The translations under genes and the position numbers were made by a program. This document shows positions 32,558-37,736 of a stretch of 38,872 nucleotides of DNA, in pieces (the first letter of the stretch is position 1; each line of letters starts with the position of its first letter). This stretch comes from a virus. The stretch spans positions 1 to 38,872 of IMG/VR virus record IMGVR_UViG_3300028802_000004, one strand, 5' to 3'. Under the pieces are notes generated by a model. It was not told the DNA's origin. It ran no database searches and saw only the letters and a program-made list of their open reading frames with translations.

Positions 32558-32778
32558 GCTGCTTCCTTTTTCTGCCCAGCAACCAGGGCGAGGGTGGCGT
32601 CGAGCCGTTCCCGGTTGATGGGGTAGGAACCGTCACCGAGGGCGCAGGCCAGTTCGCGCAGAATGTATGCGGCGTGATGGGCGGCACCTGCCACGCTGCC
32701 GGCGATCACCGCCGACTCGGCGATGGTGTCGAGTTGGCGGCAGGTGTTCTGGATGGCGCTGCTGTCGTGCTTGGACAT
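32554..32778 (-). CDS. Hypothetical helical protein, 74 aa
   Basis: Helical, with an Ala-rich middle (IAESAVIAGSVAGAAHHAAY) that could be a weak membrane or packing helix, and a short Lys/Glu end (GQKKEAA). ATG 32778 lies 2 bp after the previous stop. Overlaps next gene as ATGA. No family recognised. Confidence 0.65.
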   Translation of the reverse strand: MSKHDSSAIQNTCRQLDTIAESAVIAGSVAGAAHHAAYILRELACALGDGSYPINRERLDATLALVAGQKKEAA

Positions 32779-32780
32779 GA

Positions 32781-32987
32781 TCAGACTCCGTTGGCGCGTT
32801 TGTAGATGGAACCGTGGATGCCGACGCTGTACGACAGCGACTTCAGGGCGTGACGCTTGGCATCGTCGTACTCGCCATCGTCAAGCGCGGAGACGGCATT
32901 GCTCAGGTGTGCCCGTGCTTGCTGCTCTTGAACCACGTCGGCGGCGATATGGCGACGGGCGAGGGTGACTACTTTGGCTGCGTTCAT
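32781..32987 (-). CDS. Hypothetical helical protein, 68 aa; first gene after second leftward promoter
   Basis: It begins MNAAKVVTLARRHIAADVVQ and is mostly helical with an LSNAVSALDDGEYDDAKRHA segment that resembles a single TPR-like helix pair. GGAG(C) ribosome site about 6 bp upstream (AGGAGCAAAGAA). It follows the promoter at 33020-33048 with a leader of about 30 bases, so it may be abundant early in infection. Function unknown. Confidence 0.65.
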   Translation of the reverse strand: MNAAKVVTLARRHIAADVVQEQQARAHLSNAVSALDDGEYDDAKRHALKSLSYSVGIHGSIYKRANGV

Positions 32988-33019
32988 TTCTTTGCTCCTG
33001 GTGCGTTGTCGATGTCTGA

Positions 33020-33048
33020 ATTATCAGCGCAGCGTAGAAAAGTGTCAA
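33020..33048 (-). promoter_or_regulatory. Leftward sigma70 promoter, near-consensus
   Basis: Minus strand: -35 TTGACA (33043-33048), 17-bp spacer, -10 GATAAT (33020-33025). Upstream tract TTAGAAAAGC-TA repeats that of the promoter at 34400-34428 (TTAGTAAGAAAAC-TA), which suggests a shared UP element or operator. Drives 32987 down to 27849. Confidence 0.85.
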
Positions 33049-33065
33049 TAGCTTTTCTAATAATA

Positions 33066-33320
33066 TCAGAGGCCATTGTCGTATTCCTGCTGCAACAGAT
33101 CCTGGATGGCAGCGTCCTTCGTAGGCCCCCGGCCGATCAGACATCCCGGTTCGTAGCCGTCGCGGTAGGCGGACCAGTCCATCGAGCGAATGGGGATCGG
33201 TGGATAGTCGAAGTAGACGTGGATGCGCTCGGACTTGACCTTGAACCCGGAGCGCTTGCGCAGCCGGGTCAATTCCACGCCCATCGGCTCCCACGGCACG
33301 AGCTTATAGTTGGTCTTCAT
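33066..33320 (-). CDS. Hypothetical protein, 84 aa
   Basis: ATG 33320 lies 1 bp after the previous stop, giving MKTNYKLVPWEPMGVELTRL; upstream in-frame ATGs at 33350 and 33356 are possible but would overlap the neighbour. Mixed alpha/beta with a HVYFDYPPIPIRSMDWSAYR middle and a C-terminal GRGPTKDAAIQDLLQQEYD, similar to HicB-like or 'dsRBD-like' small folds only in outline. Last gene of the first leftward unit; the second promoter lies just after it. Confidence 0.6.
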   Translation of the reverse strand: MKTNYKLVPWEPMGVELTRLRKRSGFKVKSERIHVYFDYPPIPIRSMDWSAYRDGYEPGCLIGRGPTKDAAIQDLLQQEYDNGL

Positions 33321-33321
33321 G

Positions 33322-33534
33322 TCAAGGCAACAACTGTCTAGTTCGTGCATTGACATGGGCGACGATCACCTGGGCGAGCTCGAGTTCGCGGTTGACCAGG
33401 TCGGCGATGTACTGCTCGTGATCGGCCTGGGCACGCAGCCGCTCGCGCACCCGGGCGAAGGTGGCGCCGACGTCGGTCGACGCCGAGTTGCGGTAGACGA
33501 ACCTGGGATCCAGGATGGACAGCGGAGGGTTCAT
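33322..33534 (-). CDS. Hypothetical protein, 70 aa
   Basis: Starts MNPPLSILDPRFVYRNSAST, then VGATFARVRERLRAQADHEQ and a helical C-terminus VNRELELAQVIVAHVNARTR. The motif 'ILDPRFVYxxSxxTDVxxTFxRVRxRL' is recalled from other phage genomes as a small conserved protein without function. Ribosome site weak; close to the stop of the preceding 27-residue gene. Confidence 0.65.
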   Translation of the reverse strand: MNPPLSILDPRFVYRNSASTDVGATFARVRERLRAQADHEQYIADLVNRELELAQVIVAHVNARTRQLLP

Positions 33535-33536
33535 GG

Positions 33537-33620
33537 TTAAAGTCCGGTGAGATGAAGCACGAGCAGCACGAAGGCGGCCAGGGTCAGCACCAGCGCCACG
33601 ACACGGTCGGCGGCGCTCAT
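33537..33620 (-). CDS. 27-residue single-span membrane microprotein
   Basis: This frame reads MSAADRVVALVLTLAAFVLL then VLHLTGL and ends TAA (33537). One uninterrupted hydrophobic helix covers residues 7-25. The ATG overlaps the previous stop as ATGA, and the next gene begins 3 bp later, so the reading frame fills exactly the gap between two genes. It is too short for usual gene finders. It might modulate a host membrane protein or be an early membrane toxin; nothing more can be said. Confidence 0.6.
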   Translation of the reverse strand: MSAADRVVALVLTLAAFVLLVLHLTGL

Positions 33621-33826
33621 GCTTCCACCCGGATCTCTACGTCGCCAGCGAACCCGCGATAGCGGTCACGTTGGGCCTGCGCGAAGTCTTCCGCTTGATA
33701 CTGGCAGGCGAACTGATGCGCCTCGGAGCGCACATCGGTGCTGAACCCTTCGCAACCGGATCCGCCCAGGTAGGCGTCGCCGCGGCGGCCATCAGAGTGA
33801 ACTGCGTTTTTCAGAACGACGATCAT
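33617..33826 (-). CDS. Hypothetical protein, 69 aa
   Basis: MIVVLKNAVHSDGRRGDAYL leads into a GSGCEGFSTDVRSEAHQFAC middle and a C-terminal AQRDRYRGFAGDVEIRVEA. Mixed alpha/beta with two Cys. ATGA overlaps at both ends. Not recognised. Part of the first leftward transcription unit after the 34400-34428 promoter. Confidence 0.65.
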   Translation of the reverse strand: MIVVLKNAVHSDGRRGDAYLGGSGCEGFSTDVRSEAHQFACQYQAEDFAQAQRDRYRGFAGDVEIRVEA

Positions 33827-34032
33827 GCCGGCTCCTTTATGGCCGCGGCGTCGAGCGCGAGCGGCTTGATGCCGAGCGCGGTGTCGATATCGTCGATCAA
33901 GGTCTCGACGTTGCTCAGGTACGGGTGCAGGTGGAGCAGCACCGTGAGGCAGCCAGAGGCCTTAGCCAGTAGGTGCCGGGCACGGTCCTTGTCTTCCTGG
34001 GACCATTCCTGGTAGGTGTTGGGCAATTCCAT
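33823..34032 (-). CDS. Hypothetical helical protein, 69 aa
   Basis: ATG 34032 has AGGAG 7 bp upstream and starts MELPNTYQEWSQEDKDRARH. The rest is helical (LLAKASGCLTVLLHLHPYLS) with a final acidic-hydrophobic segment. ATGA overlap with next gene. No known family. Confidence 0.65.
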   Translation of the reverse strand: MELPNTYQEWSQEDKDRARHLLAKASGCLTVLLHLHPYLSNVETLIDDIDTALGIKPLALDAAAIKEPA

Positions 34033-34033
34033 T

Positions 34034-34219
34034 TCAGACTCCTTTCGCGGCGAGGTTGTAGGCGTCGAGCAGCGAGGCATAGCCGACGTGGTTCACGGAC
34101 TGGTTGGAAACGAAGGCGCAAGCGGTGGTCGGGCCGACGCCGGCGCCGACCAGGGTCAGCACCTGGACGAGCGGCTCGAGCAGCTTGGGCGGGACGGCGT
34201 CGATGCGGTAGGTCTTCAT
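34034..34219 (-). CDS. Hypothetical small protein, 61 aa
   Basis: ATG 34219 has AGGAG 8 bp upstream and shares its A with the previous stop (TAATG). MKTYRIDAVPPKLLEPLVQV leads into VLTLVGAGVGPTTACAFVSN, a weakly hydrophobic stretch, perhaps a buried strand-helix pair rather than a membrane span. The long upstream frame is not coding. Function unknown. Confidence 0.6.
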   Translation of the reverse strand: MKTYRIDAVPPKLLEPLVQVLTLVGAGVGPTTACAFVSNQSVNHVGYASLLDAYNLAAKGV

Positions 34220-34374
34220 TACAGGTCTCCTGCGAGGCGGTTGGCTTTGATGGTGTTGACGCTGGCGAACACGATGCGGTGAAACTTGCTGCTGCCCCAG
34301 CGGTACTGCTTGCTGAAGCGAAACCCGGTGAAGCGAAGCACCGGGCTGATCAATACTGCTGTGAAGTCGCGCAT
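34219..34374 (-). CDS. Small basic protein, first gene after main leftward promoter, 51 aa
   Basis: MRDFTAVLISPVLRFTGFRF is followed by a basic part (SKQYRWGSSKFHRIVFASVN). It has GGAG 7 bp before ATG 34374 and a leader of about 20-25 bases after the -10 of the promoter 34400-34428. First position and strong promoter suggest high early expression. The basic, aromatic make-up could suit nucleic-acid binding, but no family is visible. Confidence 0.65.
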   Translation of the reverse strand: MRDFTAVLISPVLRFTGFRFSKQYRWGSSKFHRIVFASVNTIKANRLAGDL

Positions 34375-34399
34375 TTCGTTCTCCGTGGTTGATGTACGA

Positions 34400-34428
34400 A
34401 TTATCGGAGTAGTGTAGGTATGTGTCAA
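34400..34428 (-). promoter_or_regulatory. Main leftward early promoter, near-consensus
   Basis: Minus strand: -35 TTGACA (34423-34428), 17-bp spacer, -10 GATAAT (34400-34405). Upstream of -35 lies TAGT-tttctt-ACTA (34429-34442), an inverted repeat that could be an operator for the divergent repressor. The spacer and leader share positions with the 33020-33048 promoter. Confidence 0.88.
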
Positions 34429-34454
34429 TAGTTTTCTTACTAATTTTATCGGTG

Positions 34455-34483
34455 TTGCAAATAAGCACGGCTATTGCGACAAT
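34455..34483 (+). promoter_or_regulatory. Promoter of repressor gene, likely giving leaderless mRNA
   Basis: TTGCAA (34455-34460), 17-bp spacer, GACAAT (34478-34483). The -10 ends 7 bp before the ATG at 34491, so transcription would start at or next to the A of the start codon. No ribosome binding site precedes the ATG, as for lambda cI transcribed from pRM. Confidence 0.6.
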
Positions 34484-34490
34484 AGGCGCC

Positions 34491-34754
34491 ATGAACCTCA
34501 TAGACTATTTGCAGACCACGACCCAGCAGGAGCTGGCCGACCGCCTGGGGGTGACCCAGGGGGTGATATCGCAGTGGGTGGTCGGCCGCGCCCCGGTGCC
34601 GCCCGAGCGCGCGGTGGCGATCGAGCGCGCCACCCGCGGCGAGGTGACCCGGCTCGAGCTCAGACCGGATGTTTTCGGTCCGCTGGGGGTCCGCAGGAAA
34701 CGACGCAATAAGAATTCGCCGACCCCGCATGGCGGCGATCCCGGCAGTGCTTAA
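34491..34754 (+). CDS. Cro/YdaS-like repressor, 87 aa
   Basis: HTH at residues about 12-31 (QELADRLGVTQGVISQWVVG) followed by VPPERAVAIERATRGEVTRL and LRPDVF, the exact order seen in Cro/YdaS-type regulators of lambdoid phages. The end is basic (RRKRRNKN). ATG 34491 chosen because the HTH begins there and upstream residues are out of character. Divergent from the main leftward promoter; probably binds the intervening operators. A strong hairpin terminator follows (34780-34816). Confidence 0.85.
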   Translation: MNLIDYLQTTTQQELADRLGVTQGVISQWVVGRAPVPPERAVAIERATRGEVTRLELRPDVFGPLGVRRKRRNKNSPTPHGGDPGSA

Positions 34755-34779
34755 TTCCTTTCGACTGCACGGGTGTTTG

Positions 34780-34816
34780 GGGGGTGGTGTACGGAGCCGT
34801 AGACCACCCCCGTTTT
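34780..34816 (+). terminator. Strong hairpin terminator after repressor gene
   Basis: GGGGGTGGT (34780-34788) pairs with ACCACCCCC (34803-34811), and inside it TACGG (34790-34794) pairs with CCGTA (34797-34801), broken only by a single G-G. GTTTT follows. The result is a very stable stem that probably ends the repressor message or limits expression of the two genes downstream. Confidence 0.8.
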
Positions 34817-34828
34817 CAGGAGGGTGTC

Positions 34829-35011
34829 ATGGTCTACGACCTGGATGGAGAGGTGTGGGTGATCCTGGGTGAGGGGGAGGTGATCATCCGGCTGGCGGCG
34901 ACGCTCGAGCCGGACGAGACGCTGACCTATATCGGGCCGGCGGAAAAACCTCAGGCCAGAGGTATCAGGAAAAGTGGAACCTCAGGCCAGAGGTTCCAGA
35001 AAACGAGGTAA
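34829..35011 (+). CDS. Hypothetical small protein, 60 aa, with repeat-bearing C-terminus
   Basis: ATG 34829 has AGGAGGG 6 bp upstream. MVYDLDGEVWVILGEGEVII looks like a small beta domain (WVILGEGEVIIRLAATLEPD), then a basic tail encoded by two copies of a 17-bp repeat (34947-34963, 34978-34994). The tail (PQARGIRKSGTSGQRFQKTR) may not be functional protein but shaped by the repeats. Lies right after the terminator hairpin. Confidence 0.6.
   Translation: MVYDLDGEVWVILGEGEVIIRLAATLEPDETLTYIGPAEKPQARGIRKSGTSGQRFQKTR
34947..34997 (+). repeat. 17-bp direct repeats, the second in a perfect hairpin
   Basis: AACCTCAGGCCAGAGGT occurs at 34947-34963 and 34978-34994 (31-bp period). Each contains CCTC-aggcca-GAGG; in the second the stem extends to GGAACCTC/GAGGTTCC (34976-34997). 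The following AGAAAA gives no T-run, so it is more likely a protein-binding or RNA-processing site than a terminator. Confidence 0.75.
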
Positions 35012-35018
35012 GGAAAGC

Positions 35019-35207
35019 ATGCTCCATTTATTGGTCTCACTCATTTTTGCATTCTGTCTTGCGCTCTGGCTGCTCGAGCTGGTGGAGATACTCTTCGCCC
35101 ACTTCGACGCCTATCTGGGCGATCGGCAGAAGGCGAAGGCCAACCCGCGGCCGAAGCTGACCGCGGCGCAGCACCAGCGCAGGATGCTGGGCTACCCGGA
35201 AAAGTAG
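35019..35207 (+). CDS. Small single-span membrane protein, 62 aa
   Basis: MLHLLVSLIFAFCLALWLLE forms a membrane segment (residues 2-22), followed by ELVEILFAHFDAYLGDRQKA and a basic cytoplasmic-type tail (PRPKLTAAQHQRRMLGYPEK). ATG 35019 has AAGGA 7 bp upstream. In the repressor-side operon, such proteins may act in superinfection exclusion, but this is inference from position only. Confidence 0.65.
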   Translation: MLHLLVSLIFAFCLALWLLELVEILFAHFDAYLGDRQKAKANPRPKLTAAQHQRRMLGYPEK

Positions 35208-35262
35208 TCGGGCAAGTAGTTTTCCTTTACTTCCCATTTTCCCAGATGTAAGCTATTCCACG

Positions 35263-35377
35263 TCGAGTGGCATCGGCGACACGCAACGAAGGCCCTCTGG
35301 TAGAGGGGTGGACCGGATAATACCGGCGGCTTTGTTGCGTAAGCTGATGCCATCCGTCCCTCGACCACAGGGCCTTT
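35263..35377 (+). ncRNA. Candidate structured RNA with three-way junction
   Basis: Helices read on the plus strand: P1 GTCGAG/CTCGAC (35263-35268 with 35361-35366); P2 TGGCATCGGC/GCTGATGCCA (35269-35278 with 35344-35353); P3 ACGCAACGAAG/CTTTGTTGCGT (35282-35292 with 35331-35341, one G-U); then two hairpins inside, CCCTCT/AGAGGG (35294-35308) and CCGG/CCGG (35314-35327). AAGGCCCT (35290-35297) can alternatively pair with AGGGCCTT (35370-35377), just ahead of a TTTT, like a switch or terminator. No known RNA family recognised. The minus-strand RNA would fold too. Confidence 0.6.
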
Positions 35378-35553
35378 TCCTATGGCGATGGACAGACTGG
35401 CCGGCGGCGCGGGACTGATCAGCGACAGGCGCCGCAGGCGAGAAGTGGTACTGGTCGGATAGCGATGAAAGACCACACATAGGGGCGGTGAAGCTAGCAC
35501 CCCTTCGCGCAAGGCTAGCCCGGCACGCGGCTCCGACGGTGAGAAACTTCGCC

Positions 35554-35562
35554 TGTGGATAA
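35554..35562 (-). promoter_or_regulatory. Consensus DnaA box
   Basis: TGTGGATAA is the complement of TTATCCACA, the consensus high-affinity DnaA site. A weaker TTATCCTGG lies at 35580-35588 in the other orientation. Between and around them are stem-forming sequences, and an AT-rich stretch lies about 80-130 bp to the right. Supports a host DnaA-dependent origin. Confidence 0.7.
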
Positions 35563-35706
35563 CTCTGAGCAGCTGCGAATTATCCTGGTGACCCGGGATG
35601 GTTCCGGCTGCTCACCAACGGTGAAACGCAAGTGGTTTTGACCTTGACTCTATATGTAAGAAGTTGCTTTTGACTTTTCGTTGAAGCGAAGAGAGGGAGT
35701 ATCTCA

Positions 35707-36234
35707 GTGGACGGCACGACTGCTGATCTTTTCGAGTACGGGATCCACACCGAGCACAGCGACATTCGAGCTCATGTGTCGGTCGTCAACCGCGCGGTCT
35801 ATGTGTTCCTGACCAAGAACGGGATCGCCGCGGCCGCGCTGCGCCAGGTGCCGCTAGTCGACGCCGGCCAGCCTGGGGTGAAGGGCAGGACCGCCGAGGG
35901 CTGGTTGGTCAAGCCGGAGTGGATCGCCGACCTGCGCCGGCTGCCGTTCGTTTCCTGGCCGCGCTGGGGCGACTTCGATCCCGGGATGACGACCACCGAG
36001 AAGGGCGCGCTGGCCGTGCAATGTGTGTTGCAGACGATGAAGCTCGGGCGCTTTCCGATCTGGTTTGACGCCACCGAGGACGATCGCCACAACGTGCAGA
36101 TCCTGGGCACCGATATCCTGGTGTTCTGCAAGAAAAAGGTCCAGGTCAAGTGCGACTGGAAGTGTGGCGGTCCGCTCGGTACCGGTAACCTGTTCCTGCA
36201 GAAGGCCGAGCGCAACCCGCTCAAGCGGCACTGA
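35707..36234 (+). CDS. PD-(D/E)XK nuclease-like protein, 175 aa
   Basis: GTG start at 35707 with GGGAG 8 bp upstream. The C-terminal half has Asp136 in GTDILVFCKKK and Gln146-x-Lys148 in KVQVKCDW, a D...(E/Q)xK arrangement typical of PD-(D/E)XK enzymes, followed by GNLFLQKAERNPLKRH. The last motif is recalled from a set of phage proteins of this kind. Residues 1-120 have no named domain. May be a Holliday-junction or structure-specific nuclease. Its stop overlaps the next ATG by one base. Confidence 0.7.
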   Translation: MDGTTADLFEYGIHTEHSDIRAHVSVVNRAVYVFLTKNGIAAAALRQVPLVDAGQPGVKGRTAEGWLVKPEWIADLRRLPFVSWPRWGDFDPGMTTTEKGALAVQCVLQTMKLGRFPIWFDATEDDRHNVQILGTDILVFCKKKVQVKCDWKCGGPLGTGNLFLQKAERNPLKRH

Positions 36235-36542
36235 TGCGCAGGGCGGCGCGGGTCGACGACAACCATGCCGCGATCGCCGCGGCATTGCGCCAGACTGGCT
36301 GCACGGTGTTGAGCCTAGCCCCGATCGGCCAGGGTTGTCCTGACCTGCTGGTGGGCCGCGGCGGGACGTGGGGCATGAACCTACTGCTCGAGATCAAGGA
36401 TGGCGACAAGTCGCCCAGCCGGCGCGAGCTGACCCCAGACCAGGAAACCTTCCTGCACAGCTGGAACGGGCCGATCGCGGTGGTGACGTCGCTGGAAGAG
36501 GCCCTGGCAGCGGTGCAGAGGCACCTGGGGCGTTTGCGCTGA
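36234..36542 (+). CDS. VRR-NUC-type nuclease-like protein, 102 aa
   Basis: Compact PD-(D/E)XK fold: GQGCPDLLVG (Pro36-Asp37), LLLEIKDG (Glu53-x-Lys55), then SPSRRELTPDQETFLHSW and IAVVTSLEEALAAV. This order is the VRR-NUC-like family common in phages, suspected to process DNA junctions. It has the complete catalytic set. ATG 36234 overlaps the preceding stop; with two nuclease candidates side by side next to a DnaA box, a replication or recombination function is likely. Confidence 0.85.
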   Translation: MRRAARVDDNHAAIAAALRQTGCTVLSLAPIGQGCPDLLVGRGGTWGMNLLLEIKDGDKSPSRRELTPDQETFLHSWNGPIAVVTSLEEALAAVQRHLGRLR

Positions 36543-36700
36543 TGGACCTGAGCGACATCCTGTCCTGGGTTACGATGATCGTGCTGGTGTGCGTGTATCT
36601 GGTGCTGCTGGCAGCCTGGGAAAGCTGGCGCGACTACAAGCGCAAGCGCGAGACCATGCGCCGGTTCTGGACCGAACGTAAGCGAAGGGGACTGCGATGA
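36542..36700 (+). CDS. Small single-span membrane protein, 52 aa
   Basis: [20 protein letters not shown] begins a membrane segment (residues about 8-27), followed by a basic helical tail ([20 protein letters not shown]). ATG overlaps the previous stop by one base and the end overlaps the collagen-like gene as ATGA. Topology N-out/C-in predicted from charge. Function unknown; may anchor a phage complex at the membrane. Confidence 0.7.
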   Translation: MDLSDILSWVTMIVLVCVYLVLLAAWESWRDYKRKRETMRRFWTERKRRGLR

Positions 36701-37461
36701 AGCTCTATGTCTTTCCAGCCGGGTCGGCGTCGGACACGGTGCAGGTGATCGAGTGCAGTCAATTCTATGTCCACGCCGGGGACGATACACCGCCCCCGAC
36801 CGGGGTGATGGGACCGCCGGGGCCGCAGGGTGAGCCGGGTCCGCCAGGCCCCGCGGGGGCGACCGGGGCGCAGGGTCCGCAGGGCGCGTCGGGGAGTCCG
36901 GGTCCGCAAGGGCCACCAGGGCCGCAGGGGATGCCGGGGGTGCCCGGCCCCCAGGGTCCACCGGGGCCACAAGGCCCCGCTGGTTCCGGTGGTGGCGATG
37001 GGGGCGATGGCGGTACAGGTGGCGGCGGTGATACGCCCCCGCCGCCCTCGGGCCAGGACTATCCGACCCCGGTGCCGCCGGTCATCATCCCGTGGCCTGC
37101 GAGTGGTCAGGTGACGTTGACCAACGTCCAGCTAGCGCCAAACCAGACGTGCTGCTTCCGGTTGGTGTGGAAGTCGGCGATGGACCCGAACAAATTCGGG
37201 CGCATCAATGTCATCGAGGAACCCGGCAGCGCGGTCATCCCGCGCACCCTGAAGCTGAACAACAACGGGATACAGCGGTTCGCCTCCACCGAAAACGCAC
37301 CATCGTGTGCATTGAGCAACGCTCCGACCCCAGGCAGTCCATCCCAGGTGATGATGACCTTCGATGACACGCTGGACATCATCGTGGTCAACGGCGACAA
37401 GCCTTTCGGCGGTGCCCCGACCAATATTCGCATTGACGTGATGACCCCGGACAGGTATTGA
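36697..37461 (+). CDS. Second collagen-like protein, 254 aa
   Basis: Residues about 36-98 are about 20 classical Gly-Pro-X/Gly-X-Pro-type triplets ([29 protein letters not shown]), followed by a GGDGG linker and a Pro patch (DTPPPPSGQ). The C-terminal part (130-254) is a beta-rich domain ([40 protein letters not shown]) with a double Cys, perhaps a trimerisation or binding head. Collagen-type triplets differ from the GAT type in the late fibre. Expressed from a different transcription unit than the tail genes, yet looks like a virion fibre. Confidence 0.8.
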   Translation: MKLYVFPAGSASDTVQVIECSQFYVHAGDDTPPPTGVMGPPGPQGEPGPPGPAGATGAQGPQGASGSPGPQGPPGPQGMPGVPGPQGPPGPQGPAGSGGGDGGDGGTGGGGDTPPPPSGQDYPTPVPPVIIPWPASGQVTLTNVQLAPNQTCCFRLVWKSAMDPNKFGRINVIEEPGSAVIPRTLKLNNNGIQRFASTENAPSCALSNAPTPGSPSQVMMTFDDTLDIIVVNGDKPFGGAPTNIRIDVMTPDRY

Positions 37462-37462
37462 C

Positions 37463-37672
37463 ATGGTCCTCTGCCCCCTCTGCGGTCAGTGGCACCTCGG
37501 CATCGACCGGGTCCACGCCGCCATCGGCGTGATGCTCGAGCAGGTCCACGCCTACGAGACGCAGCAGCGACAACTCGCGGCGCTGCTGCGCCCGCCGGTC
37601 AGTGCACCTGGGCCGGGGTCAGATACAGATCGATCGCCCGCCGAACAAGCTCTGCGACGCTTAACCCGGTAG
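37463..37672 (+). CDS. Small protein with CxxC...H motif, 69 aa
   Basis: MVLCPLCGQWHLGIDRVHAA has Cys4, Cys7 and His11, a likely half zinc site. A helical VMLEQVHAYETQQRQLAALL and a disordered C-terminus follow. It starts 1 bp after the collagen-like gene stop. Its last 74 bp overlap the opposite-strand RHH gene (37599-37736). Function unknown. Confidence 0.65.
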   Translation: MVLCPLCGQWHLGIDRVHAAIGVMLEQVHAYETQQRQLAALLRPPVSAPGPGSDTDRSPAEQALRRLTR

Positions 37673-37736
37673 TGCTCGCCAGAGTCTGCAGCGCGGCCAG
37701 CTGTGGCGCGCTGAGGTAGATGTTAGTGCGGACCAT
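37599..37736 (-). CDS. Ribbon-helix-helix regulator, 45 aa
   Basis: MVRTNIYLSAPQLAALQTLA and GLSVAELVRRAIDLYL show the RHH layout: one beta strand (RTNIYLS) and two helices, with the usual GxSxAELVRRAI in the second helix. Such minimal Arc/CopG-like proteins bind DNA as dimers. GGAG 6 bp before ATG 37736. The start overlaps the end of the 157-residue gene by 14 bp. Last gene of the leftward early operon, perhaps a feedback regulator of its promoter; a second candidate regulator alongside the Cro/YdaS-like repressor. Confidence 0.85.
   Translation of the reverse strand: MVRTNIYLSAPQLAALQTLASTTGLSVAELVRRAIDLYLTPAQVH

Larger units (their letters stand above)
35208..35706. other. 499-bp noncoding region, structured; candidate replication origin and RNA gene
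   Basis: No credible gene on either strand. It contains the three-way-junction fold (35263-35377), stem GCGGCGC/GCGCCGC around CTGATCAG (35404-35435), stem GCTAG-cacc-CCTT/AAGG-CTAGC (35493-35519), a consensus DnaA box (35554-35562), and stem TGAGCAGC/GCTGCTCA (35566-35614), followed by an AT-rich stretch (about 35630-35690). It lies between the regulatory and nuclease genes. This pattern suits an origin of replication, a noncoding RNA, or both. Confidence 0.65.

Noticed and set aside
35192-35512. 106-codon minus-strand ORF in the structured noncoding region
   Set aside because: No ribosome site, mixed low-quality composition, and it runs through all the stem-loops; nothing continues the operon on that strand.
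35579-35607. Fourth leftward promoter sharing the GATAATTC -10 motif
   Set aside because: The -35 position reads CCGGAA on that strand, with no TTGACA-like match and no gene downstream on the minus strand.
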